A stretch of 15,712 nucleotides of DNA from the NCBI GenBank assembly GCA_004557195.1, contig SFER01000028.1, forward strand, positions 1 through 15,712, written 5' to 3'. This stretch comes from Bacteroidales bacterium. GTDB taxonomy: Bacteria > Bacteroidota > Bacteroidia > Bacteroidales > Muribaculaceae. The stretch's first letter is position 1; each line of letters opens with the position of its first letter. The position numbers were made by a program, and so were the translations under genes. Under the pieces are notes generated by a model. That model saw only the letters and a list, made by a program, of their open reading frames with translations, made no database searches and was not told the origin of the DNA. Below are positions 7,570-14,569 of this stretch, piece after piece.

Positions 7570-9810
7570 ATGAAAAATATACTATTTTTGCTTGGACTCT
7601 TAGTGTGTGGATGTTTTGTCGCCATGGCAGACACCCCGGTGTATCTCGATGAGACAAAACCTGTAGAAGAGAGAATCGAAGATGCGCTCAACCGCATGAC
7701 TCTCGATGAAAAAATCGCCGTAATACATGCACAGAGTAAATTTTCGGCAGCCGGCGTGCCGCGTCTCGGATTCCCAGACTTGTGGACCGATGACGGACCA
7801 CATGGAGTTCGCCCCGATGTGTTGTGGGACGAATGGCGCCAGGCGGGACAGACCAACGACTCTTGTGTCGCTTTTCCCGCGCTCACTTGTCTCGCCGCTT
7901 CTTTCGACCCTTCGCTTGCCCGCATCTATGGCGAGAGCCTTGGCGAGGAAGCACTCTACCGCGACAAAGACATGATTCTCGGTCCCGGTGTGAACATTTT
8001 CCGCACACCGCTCAACGGCCGTAACTTTGAATATATGGGCGAAGACCCATATCTCGCCTCCCGCATGGTGGTGCCTTACATCCAAGGCTTGCAATCCAAG
8101 GGCGTTTCGGCTTGTGTGAAGCACTATTGCCTCAACAACGATGAGGAATACCGCCACCAGGTGAATGTTATCGTGAGCGACCGTGCTTTGCGCGAAATCT
8201 ACCTCCCTGCATTTGAAGCCGCCGTTAAAGAGGGCGGAACTTGGGGATTGATGGGCGCTTACAATCTCTATAAGAATGAGCACAACTGCCACAACGAAAT
8301 CCTCCTCAACAATATTCTCAAAGGCGAGTGGGGATATGATGGGGTAGTGGTGAGCGACTGGGGTGGCGCACACGACACCGACCAGGCTGTTAAAAACGGT
8401 CTCGACCTTGAATTCGGCACTTGGACCGATGGTCTGACCATGGGCAAAACCAATGCCTACCGTTCCTATTTCCTTGCCGATGTGTATAAGAAGGCTATCC
8501 TTGATGGCACATACACCACTCGTGAACTCGATGAGAAGGTGCGCCGCGTGTTGCGTCTCCATTTCCGCACTACCATGAACCGCAACAAGGGTGTGGGATT
8601 TATGTGCAACGAGGCACACTATGCCACTGCGCGCAAAGTTGCCGTGGGTGGTATTGTCCTCCTCAAGAACGACAACAACCTGCTCCCGATGGATGTAAAG
8701 GCCTCCAAAAAGATTCTTGTAGTGGGCGAGAACGCTGTGAAAATGATGACAGTGGGCGGTGGCTCATCGTCGCTCAAAGTGCAGCGCGAGGTTTCGCCTC
8801 TTGATGGAATACGCAATCTTGTGGCTTCTATCAACCCAACAGCCATCGTTGAATATCAGCGCGGATATGTGGGCGATGTAACCGGCGAATTAGATGGTGT
8901 ATCTACCGGACAAAATCTCAATGAGTCGCGCTCGCCCGAGCAGTTGATTGCCGATGCCGTCGCTGCCGCAGCCGATGCCGACTATGTAATCTTCTTCGGC
9001 GGTCTCAACAAGGCTCCTTATCAAGACTGTGAAGGCAACGACCGCAAGACCTACGACCTCCCTTACGACCAAGATAAAGTGATATCGGCTCTTGCCAAGG
9101 CGAATAGCCGCCTCGTTGTCGTGGGCATTTCGGGCAACTCGTTTGCCATGCCATGGAAAGGCGAGGTCAATGCCATTGTGCAAGGCTGGTTCCTCGGTTC
9201 CGAGGCGGGAAATGCGCTTGCCGATGTGCTCACCGGAGTGGCAAATCCTTCGGGTAAACTTCCGTTCACTTGGACCAAAACTCTCAACGATGTGGGTGCT
9301 CATGCTCTCAACACCTATCCCGGAACATGGCGCGAAGGGAAAGATATCATCGATGAGGAGTATGCCGAAGGGGTGTTTGTGGGATACCGCTGGACCGACA
9401 AGAAGAAAATCACCCCCGAATTTGCTTTCGGACACGGGTTGAGTTACACTACATTTGAACTCTCATCTCTTCGCGCTTCGGGCGACCTCTCAGGCGAGAA
9501 TGGCACTATGACTTTCACCGTCAATGTGAAGAACACCGGCAGCCGCGAGGGAGCCGAAGTGGTGCAACTCTATGTTCACGACGACAAAGCCTCGGTTGAG
9601 CGTCCCTACAAGGAACTTAAAGGCTTTGCCAAGGTGAGTCTCAAGCCCGGAGAAAGCAAGGATGTCGAAATCTCCATCGACCGCCGTGCACTCAGTTTCT
9701 GGGACGAGACTACAAACGGTTGGAAAGTAGAGCCGGGCAAATTCACAATTCTTGTGGGTAATGCTTCCGACAATCTCACTCTTAAAACCAACATTAAAAT
9801 TGTCAAATAA
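7570..9810 (+). CDS. GH3 beta-glucosidase, secreted (RNFEY-type clade)
   Basis: This 746-residue, three-domain GH3 enzyme removes terminal beta-linked glucose from oligosaccharides. The N-terminal barrel (about 35-330) contains DLWTDDGPHGVRPD, the clade motif PLNGRNFEYMGEDPYLA, the substrate-binding VKHYCLNND, and the nucleophile in VVVSDWGGAHD (Asp263). The alpha/beta sandwich (about 375-600) starts at VLLKNDNNLLP and carries the likely acid/base in DCEGNDRKTYDLPYDQ (Glu488). An Fn3-like domain closes the protein (EVVQLYVHDDKASVERPYKELKGF region). The signal peptide probably ends AMA before Asp21; CGC at 13-15 offers a weaker lipoprotein alternative. The GRNFEY motif resembles Thermotoga Bgl3B-type enzymes, unlike the next GH3. 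It starts 8 bp after GH5, and its stop overlaps the following ATG by one base. Confidence 0.93.
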   Translation: MKNILFLLGLLVCGCFVAMADTPVYLDETKPVEERIEDALNRMTLDEKIAVIHAQSKFSAAGVPRLGFPDLWTDDGPHGVRPDVLWDEWRQAGQTNDSCVAFPALTCLAASFDPSLARIYGESLGEEALYRDKDMILGPGVNIFRTPLNGRNFEYMGEDPYLASRMVVPYIQGLQSKGVSACVKHYCLNNDEEYRHQVNVIVSDRALREIYLPAFEAAVKEGGTWGLMGAYNLYKNEHNCHNEILLNNILKGEWGYDGVVVSDWGGAHDTDQAVKNGLDLEFGTWTDGLTMGKTNAYRSYFLADVYKKAILDGTYTTRELDEKVRRVLRLHFRTTMNRNKGVGFMCNEAHYATARKVAVGGIVLLKNDNNLLPMDVKASKKILVVGENAVKMMTVGGGSSSLKVQREVSPLDGIRNLVASINPTAIVEYQRGYVGDVTGELDGVSTGQNLNESRSPEQLIADAVAAAADADYVIFFGGLNKAPYQDCEGNDRKTYDLPYDQDKVISALAKANSRLVVVGISGNSFAMPWKGEVNAIVQGWFLGSEAGNALADVLTGVANPSGKLPFTWTKTLNDVGAHALNTYPGTWREGKDIIDEEYAEGVFVGYRWTDKKKITPEFAFGHGLSYTTFELSSLRASGDLSGENGTMTFTVNVKNTGSREGAEVVQLYVHDDKASVERPYKELKGFAKVSLKPGESKDVEISIDRRALSFWDETTNGWKVEPGKFTILVGNASDNLTLKTNIKIVK

Positions 9811-12050
9811 TGAAGAAAAGTGCGTTTTTGTTCATCCTTCTTTCATTCTTTGCAGCCAAGGCGCAAGATAATGAGATGGACTCATTCATCGACGACCTCA
9901 TGTCGAAGATGACACTACAAGAAAAGATAGGTCAACTCAATCTTCTTCCCGGTGGCGACATCACCACCGGGGCGGAGATGGAGAGCCCGATATTCGACCT
10001 TGCCGCTAAGGGGCAGCTCGGCGCCATCCTCAACATCAAGGGGCAGGAGAAAATACGCCTTCTCCAGGAGACAGCCGTGAAGAAAAGCCGTCTCGGTATT
10101 CCGGTGCTTGTGGGGCAGGATGTGATACACGGCAATGTAACCGTGTTTCCCATTCCGCTTGCCCAAGCCTGCTCGTGGAACCTCGAGGCTATCGAAAACG
10201 GTGCCCGCATTGCAGCCCGCGAAGCCACTGCGCAAGGCATAGCATGGACCTACAGCCCTATGGTTGACATCGCCCTCGACCCGCGCTGGGGACGTGTTGC
10301 CGAAGGCGCCGGTGAAGACCCGTATTACACAGGTCTTGTGGGACAGGCAATGATTCGCGGCTATCAAGGCAACTATGGCAAGGAAAACATGATGGCATGT
10401 GTGAAGCACTTTGCCCTCTATGGTGCCGCCGAAGCCGGTCGCGACTACAACACTGTGGATATGAGCCGCCTGCGCATGTTCAACCAATATCTTCCTCCAT
10501 ATCGCGCTGCCCTCGAAGCCAATCCCGGCTCGTTCATGTCGTCGTTCAACGTGGTTGACGGAATCCCTGCCACACTCAACGGTTGGCTGCTCAACGAAGT
10601 GCTCCGCAACAAGTGGAAATTCGATGGATTTGTCGTAACCGACTACGCCTCTATCAACGAGGCGGTAGTGCATGGTGTCGGCGACCAGAAAACTTGTGTC
10701 GTGAAAGCGATAAAAGCAGGCACCGACATGGATATGTGTGCATTTGCCTATATTGCTCATCTCGAGAAATGTGCCGAGGAGGGAAGCGTGTCGGTGAAAG
10801 ATATCGACACTGCCTGTCGCCGCGTGCTTGAGGCAAAATACAAACTCGGACTCTTTGCCGACCCGTATCGCTTCTGCGATGCCAAGCGCCTCAAGACCGA
10901 CCTATACACCACCGAGCATCGTGCTGCAGCCCGCGACATGGCTGCACAATCGTTTGTGCTTCTCAAAAATGCCGACAACCTGCTTCCGCTCAAGAAGCAA
11001 GGCACGATAGCCTTAATAGGTCCGCTTGCCGACACTCGCAACAACCTCCCCGGGTGCTGGTCAACCGGTGATGAAGTGTCGAGATACACCACTCTCAAAG
11101 AGGCGATGATTAACGCCGTCGGCAAAAAAGCACGCGTGCTTTATGCTCAAGGCTGCAACATCTATGGCGACGAAAAGACACAAAACGGTGCCACTTTCAA
11201 CCGCCCCATACCGCGCGTTGACGACAAGGCTGCACTCGAGGAAGCCCTCAAAACCGCAGCCCAAGCCGATGTTGTGGTGTGCGCCCTCGGTGAAATGGCT
11301 GAGATGAGCGGCGAAAGTTCGTCGCGCACCGACCTCTCGCTCCCCGAAGTGCAGATGAACCTCCTCAAGGCGATAGTTGCCACAGGCAAGCCGGTAGTGC
11401 TCCTCAACTTCTCCGGTCGCCCCACAATCATGAAGTGGGAGAGCGAGAATGTGCCCGCCATCCTCAATGTGTGGTGGGGCGGCAGTGAACTCGGCGATGC
11501 CGTGTGCGACATTGTTTTCGGCGACAAAGCCCCGAGCGGACGACTTGTCACCACAATGCCTCGCGCTCTCGGACAAGTGCCCCTCTACTACAACCACTTG
11601 CGCACCGGTCGTCCTATCCCCGAAGGGCACACAGGCGGATTTATGAAATATCAGAGTAACTACCTCGATGAATCCAACGACCCGTTGTATCCTTTTGGCT
11701 ACGGACTCACTTACACTACATTCAAATATTCCGACGCACTGCTCAACGGCAACAAAGTGTCGCTATCGGTTACTAACACCGGCAGTCGCGAAGCAACCGA
11801 GGTTGTCCAACTCTACATCAACGACCCCGTGGCTTCTGTGGCACGTCCCGTTAAAGAACTCAAGGCATTCCGCCGTATTGTCCTCAAACCGGGCGAAACA
11901 GCCAATGTGGAATTTGAAATCACCCGCTCGATGCTCACCTACTACAACGCCGAGGGCGATGAAGTGTTTGAACCCGGCGATTTCAATATCATGGTGGGTT
12001 GTAACAGCAGCGATGCCGCATTGCAAACCTTAAAATATACGATACAATAA
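9810..12050 (+). CDS. GH3 beta-glucosidase, periplasmic BglX-like
   Basis: The second GH3 enzyme has 746 residues and a signal peptide cleaved after AKA (residue 18), so it is probably periplasmic. The barrel domain shows the BglX pattern: QDVIHGNVTVFPIPLAQACSWN, WTYSPMVDIALDPRWGRVAEG, GEDPYYTG, VKHFALYGAAEAGRDYN and the nucleophile in VVTDYASINE (Asp278). The second domain begins at VLLKNADNLLPL and holds the likely acid/base in SGESSSRTDLSLPEVQ (Glu502). The C-terminal Fn3-like domain includes EVVQLYINDPVASVARPVKEL. BglX-type enzymes hydrolyse beta-linked gluco-oligosaccharides of several linkages, so this should complete degradation to glucose. It overlaps the previous GH3 stop (TAATG) and is the last gene before the terminator. 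Despite equal length, it is not a recent copy of its neighbour. Confidence 0.94.
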   Translation: MKKSAFLFILLSFFAAKAQDNEMDSFIDDLMSKMTLQEKIGQLNLLPGGDITTGAEMESPIFDLAAKGQLGAILNIKGQEKIRLLQETAVKKSRLGIPVLVGQDVIHGNVTVFPIPLAQACSWNLEAIENGARIAAREATAQGIAWTYSPMVDIALDPRWGRVAEGAGEDPYYTGLVGQAMIRGYQGNYGKENMMACVKHFALYGAAEAGRDYNTVDMSRLRMFNQYLPPYRAALEANPGSFMSSFNVVDGIPATLNGWLLNEVLRNKWKFDGFVVTDYASINEAVVHGVGDQKTCVVKAIKAGTDMDMCAFAYIAHLEKCAEEGSVSVKDIDTACRRVLEAKYKLGLFADPYRFCDAKRLKTDLYTTEHRAAARDMAAQSFVLLKNADNLLPLKKQGTIALIGPLADTRNNLPGCWSTGDEVSRYTTLKEAMINAVGKKARVLYAQGCNIYGDEKTQNGATFNRPIPRVDDKAALEEALKTAAQADVVVCALGEMAEMSGESSSRTDLSLPEVQMNLLKAIVATGKPVVLLNFSGRPTIMKWESENVPAILNVWWGGSELGDAVCDIVFGDKAPSGRLVTTMPRALGQVPLYYNHLRTGRPIPEGHTGGFMKYQSNYLDESNDPLYPFGYGLTYTTFKYSDALLNGNKVSLSVTNTGSREATEVVQLYINDPVASVARPVKELKAFRRIVLKPGETANVEFEITRSMLTYYNAEGDEVFEPGDFNIMVGCNSSDAALQTLKYTIQ

Positions 12051-12090
12051 CTCATAGGTAATCAAGCAGATTCTGATTTAGGTAAACAGG

Positions 12091-12121
12091 AAGGGGCACT
12101 CCGCGAGGAACGCCCCTTTTT
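12091..12121 (+). terminator. Rho-independent terminator of the PUL operon
   Basis: AAGGGGC (12091-12097) pairs with GCCCCTT (12112-12118). Inside, a symmetric AC/AC internal loop leads to TCC/GGA capped by a GCGA (GNRA) tetraloop, and T12117-T12121 form the T-run. It lies 40 bp after the last GH3 stop and separates the glucan operon from the sigma-factor operon. Confidence 0.85.
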
Positions 12122-12189
12122 GACGTCCTCCCCTCGCAATAAATTTTGCGCGTGAACTAATTTTTTTTTGCGGGATAGTGTTACAAAAT

Positions 12190-12211
12190 CGCATTGTATG
12201 CGTTTACTTTG
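12190..12211 (+). promoter_or_regulatory. Probable promoter of the ECF sigma operon, with overlapping palindrome
   Basis: TTACTTTG at 12204-12211 is one base off the Bacteroidetes -7 consensus TAnnTTTG and is followed by CA, as is common. The start codon of the sigma gene is 35 bases further on, leaving a leader of roughly 30 nt. Immediately upstream, CGCAT-TGT-ATGCG (12190-12202) is a perfect inverted repeat with a 3-nt centre, placed where an operator could act. No clear -33 TTTG is seen at the usual distance; a T9 tract lies further upstream at 12161-12169. Confidence 0.55.
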
Positions 12212-12246
12212 CAGAATGAGTAAAAATCATAGGCAAAAACATCGAA

Positions 12247-12756
12247 ATGAAGGAAAAGGACACTCTCACATCGGCATTTGTGCGGCTGCGATATAGGTTG
12301 CACCGCATAGCCTCCGGTATCCTTGGCGACAGCGATGATGCCGATGATGCTCTGCAAGACGCCTTCTGCCGCCTGTGGGCACACAGAGAGCGCATCAAAA
12401 CGGCAGGTGAGGCTGAGGCGATGAGCGTAACCACCGTTCACAATGTGTGTATCGACTTCGTGAGGCGCAACAGTCGCTCCCCGATGGTGGGCATCGATGA
12501 AAGCCGCGACACTATCGATGATAATGCCGATGATGCGTTGCAGCGCGAACACATCCTCGACGATGTTCAGCGGATAATAGCTCAAAATCTGTCGCCGCAG
12601 CAGCGCAGAGTGCTCGATCTGCGCGAGGTGCAGGGATTGAGTTTTGAAGCTATTGCAGAAATGCTCTCGATGCAACCGGCAGCAGTGAGAATGACTCTTA
12701 GCCGCGCACGCAAAACAATTAGAGAAATATATTTAAACACTTCAGATAATGAATAA
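12247..12756 (+). CDS. ECF-family RNA polymerase sigma factor
   Basis: This 169-residue protein has the two-domain layout of extracytoplasmic-function sigma factors. Region 2 (about 10-77) includes LGDSDDADDALQDAFCRLW, which recognises -10 DNA and core polymerase, and VTTVHNVCIDFVRR. A short acidic linker with SRDTIDDNADDA follows. Region 4 (about 104-160) is a helix-turn-helix: LSPQQRRVLDLREVQGLS, then FEAIAEML and VRMTLSRARKTIRE, for the -35 element. Its last bases overlap the next gene by 8 nt, and that gene has the layout of a membrane anti-sigma factor, so activity is probably controlled by sequestration at the inner membrane. It has its own promoter and follows a terminator, so it need not regulate the PUL. 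Its target promoters cannot be deduced here, though the operon itself is a reasonable guess. Confidence 0.92.
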   Translation: MKEKDTLTSAFVRLRYRLHRIASGILGDSDDADDALQDAFCRLWAHRERIKTAGEAEAMSVTTVHNVCIDFVRRNSRSPMVGIDESRDTIDDNADDALQREHILDDVQRIIAQNLSPQQRRVLDLREVQGLSFEAIAEMLSMQPAAVRMTLSRARKTIREIYLNTSDNE

Positions 12757-13198
12757 CCGCAACTCTATCAACGATAATCTCGACTCGCTCATTGAGCGAT
12801 ATTTCGAGGGTGAGACCTCGCTTGAGGAGGAAAAACTGCTCAAGGCGATGGTGGCGAGAAGCGACGATAGCAGATATGACGCAGTGAGAGCCGTGCTCGG
12901 CTATGGTGTGGCGACTCGCAAGCGCACCGCGTTGCGGCGCCGGCGACTCGGGATGGTGTCGGCTGCTGCCGTGGCATCTATCGCCGTGGTGTCGATTGCG
13001 TGGCTCAACCTTTCCACAAAAAACGGCACAGGCAACAGCGAATGTTATGCCGTGGTGGAGGGGAGATACACCAGCGACCAATCGGAGGTGCTCTCAATCA
13101 TGCAAAGCGACATCGGCGATATCCGTTCCGCTCAAGAGGATGCCGGCAACTACATTGCGGAACATCTCAAGGATATTCACATTTCGGCAAATGAATAA
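12749..13198 (+). CDS. Small single-pass membrane protein, putative anti-sigma factor
   Basis: This 149-residue protein overlaps the sigma gene by 8 nt (ATGAATAA). The N-terminal part (about 10-35, LDSLIERYFEGETSLEEEKL) resembles the acidic 'yxxGetsxeEe' start common in Bacteroidetes sigma-partner proteins. A strongly basic stretch (RKRTALRRRR, 57-66) precedes one hydrophobic segment at about 68-86, giving a cytoplasmic N terminus and a periplasmic tail of about 63 residues. The tail carries Cys99 in ECYAVVEGRYTSDQSEVLSIM. No His/Cys zinc motif of the ZAS type is visible, and at 149 residues it lacks the large periplasmic domain of FecR-type regulators. The anti-sigma role rests on gene order, overlap and topology, not on a recognised domain. 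Confidence 0.75.
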   Translation: MNNRNSINDNLDSLIERYFEGETSLEEEKLLKAMVARSDDSRYDAVRAVLGYGVATRKRTALRRRRLGMVSAAAVASIAVVSIAWLNLSTKNGTGNSECYAVVEGRYTSDQSEVLSIMQSDIGDIRSAQEDAGNYIAEHLKDIHISANE

Positions 13199-13211
13199 AA
13201 TACACTTCATC

Positions 13212-13649
13212 ATGAGAAAATATATTTTACTATTGGTTTTATCCCTTTCGTTGACAGCCATGGCGCAGAGCGGACTCAAAGTGTCCAAACTATTTGACGG
13301 AAAGTATGCCAAGCAATCCGATGCCGTTGTGGCATACATCACCGGTGAGGCATTGGGAGGATATGATCTCACCCTGTATCGCAGCATATCGCTCACTTGC
13401 GATGCTACCGACGCTGCCGAGATAGAAAAATGGGTTGTATCCGACGGCGCCAAAGCCATCGACAAAGAGACCGTGCTGCGCGGAGGCTCTTTGCGCTACG
13501 GGTTCTTTGTCCTCCAGCCCCGGAGTGTCAACCGCTATCTCTTCTTTGTGGGCAAAGAAGCCGATAAAGGGAGCGGAAAGAGAAAAATAACAGTGGTGTA
13601 TATCGAAGGAGAAGCATCACAAGAACAAATCAAAAAGTTAATCAAATAA
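13212..13649 (+). CDS. Small secreted protein, possibly DUF6108-like
   Basis: From the ATG at 13212 the protein has 145 residues and a compact signal peptide (MRKYILLLV start, cleavage after AMA at residue 18). An in-frame ATG at 13191 would overlap the previous gene by ATGAATAA, the same 8 nt as at the preceding junction, and add MNKIHFI; I prefer 13212 because the signal peptide is cleaner, but 13191 is plausible. The frame stays open upstream to at least 12903, but that part lies inside the previous gene. The mature part has VSKLFDGKY, LTLYRSISLTCD, LRGGSLRYGFFVL, NRYLFFVG and KITVVYIEGEAS. From memory this pattern fits the uncharacterised DUF6108 family, found in Bacteroidales near sigma factors. 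Its function is unknown. It probably acts in the periplasm or envelope. Confidence 0.8.
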   Translation: MRKYILLLVLSLSLTAMAQSGLKVSKLFDGKYAKQSDAVVAYITGEALGGYDLTLYRSISLTCDATDAAEIEKWVVSDGAKAIDKETVLRGGSLRYGFFVLQPRSVNRYLFFVGKEADKGSGKRKITVVYIEGEASQEQIKKLIK

Positions 13650-13665
13650 ATAACAACATAGGACA

Positions 13666-14532
13666 ATGAAACATTTAATATCTGCATTGTGCAGCGTGAT
13701 TATCGCAGTGTTGCCGGCAATAGCTCAAGTCAGCGATACGGTAGTGGTGATAAAGAAACCTCATCGCATTGTGATTACCGAGCGCGGCGATTCGGGGATG
13801 TGTCTCGAAGTGGCGGGTGCCGGAAACAACAAGGATTTTCACTATCGCTATTCAACCGAATATGATAACACGATGCCCGACTCTATCGACGACGATTTTA
13901 ATATCCCTTTTTTCTCCACCATATCCGCTAAGAAACACTCCAAAATATCGGTAGATTGGTTTACCTCGCTTGGAATGCACTACGGATTTGTGAATATGAG
14001 CGGTGCCGGCGACATCTCCGACATGGCAAGTTCTGCCGAAATCGGCGTGCTTAATCCGATATCCATGGCTGTGGTGTTCCCACACCGATGGCGTATCACC
14101 ACCGGACTTGGGTTTGGATGGAAAGGCTATCGGCTCAATTCCTCCTCGCAATTTGTTATCGATGACGCCGGACTTATGACACTCGCCCCTTATGATAAGA
14201 ACTCCTACGACCGACTTTCGCGCCTCAAGATTTTCTATCTCGACATCCCTATTATGGTAAAGAAAACCATGGGCGACTTCTCGGTGTGTGCCGGTGGGGT
14301 GGTTAATTTCAATGTGTATGGCAGTGTGCTCACCCGCTATCGCATCGATAATGCCCTTTACAAGACCTGTTCCCAAGGCATAAACCAGCAAAAAGTAACC
14401 ATCGACTTCATGGCTGTGGTGCAGTTATACGATATTGGCATCTATCTCAAATATTCCCCCTGCAATGTGCTCAAGAAAGGGAATCTGCCGGAATTTCGCT
14501 CAATGTCGATAGGTTTCGGTATAGGCTTTTAA
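13666..14532 (+). CDS. Predicted outer-membrane beta-barrel-like protein, paralog 1
   Basis: I do not recognise a characterised family. The 288-residue protein has a signal peptide cleaved after AIA (residue 20), then a short beta-rich head starting DTVVVIKKPHRIVITERG. The rest alternates polar and hydrophobic residues with many Gly and aromatics (WRITTGLGFGWKGYRLNSSS, LKIFYLDIPIMVKK, IYLKYSPCNVL) and ends in GFGIGF; a terminal Phe is typical of outer-membrane barrels. This resembles the OmpW/PorT-like 'outer membrane beta-barrel' group of Bacteroidetes. The next gene is a paralog with the same head motif and the same YSPCNVL segment (263-269 here). It starts 16 bp after the small secreted protein, so it is probably part of the sigma-factor operon. 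A role in the envelope is inferred; the substrate or partner is unknown. Confidence 0.8.
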   Translation: MKHLISALCSVIIAVLPAIAQVSDTVVVIKKPHRIVITERGDSGMCLEVAGAGNNKDFHYRYSTEYDNTMPDSIDDDFNIPFFSTISAKKHSKISVDWFTSLGMHYGFVNMSGAGDISDMASSAEIGVLNPISMAVVFPHRWRITTGLGFGWKGYRLNSSSQFVIDDAGLMTLAPYDKNSYDRLSRLKIFYLDIPIMVKKTMGDFSVCAGGVVNFNVYGSVLTRYRIDNALYKTCSQGINQQKVTIDFMAVVQLYDIGIYLKYSPCNVLKKGNLPEFRSMSIGFGIGF

Positions 14533-14569
14533 TCAACATTTCTTCAATTCTACATTATAAATCAAAACA

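Noticed and set aside
7600..8619. Long minus-strand open frame (339 codons) opposite the first GH3, and similar ones at 583-1416, 2278-3093, 9915-10760 and 11061-11630
   Set aside because: They lie wholly opposite well-supported genes, are rich in Val, His, Glu and Ala as expected of antisense frames of this codon usage, and show no recognisable motif.
7570..12050. Recent tandem duplication of the GH3 genes
   Set aside because: Equal length only; the sequences and clade motifs differ throughout.
12247..13198. FecI/FecR-type regulator pair controlling the PUL
   Set aside because: The partner has only 149 residues and lacks a FecR periplasmic domain, and a terminator plus promoter separate it from the PUL. 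The missing 5' part of susC prevents a check for a signalling extension.
12903..13211. Upstream extension of the small secreted protein
   Set aside because: It would overlap the anti-sigma candidate for about 300 bases and bury the clear signal peptide that starts at 13212 (or 13191).
13212..13649. Assignment of the small secreted protein to DUF4252
   Set aside because: DUF4252 proteins also occur near Bacteroidetes sigma factors, but the conserved pattern I recall for them is not visible here.
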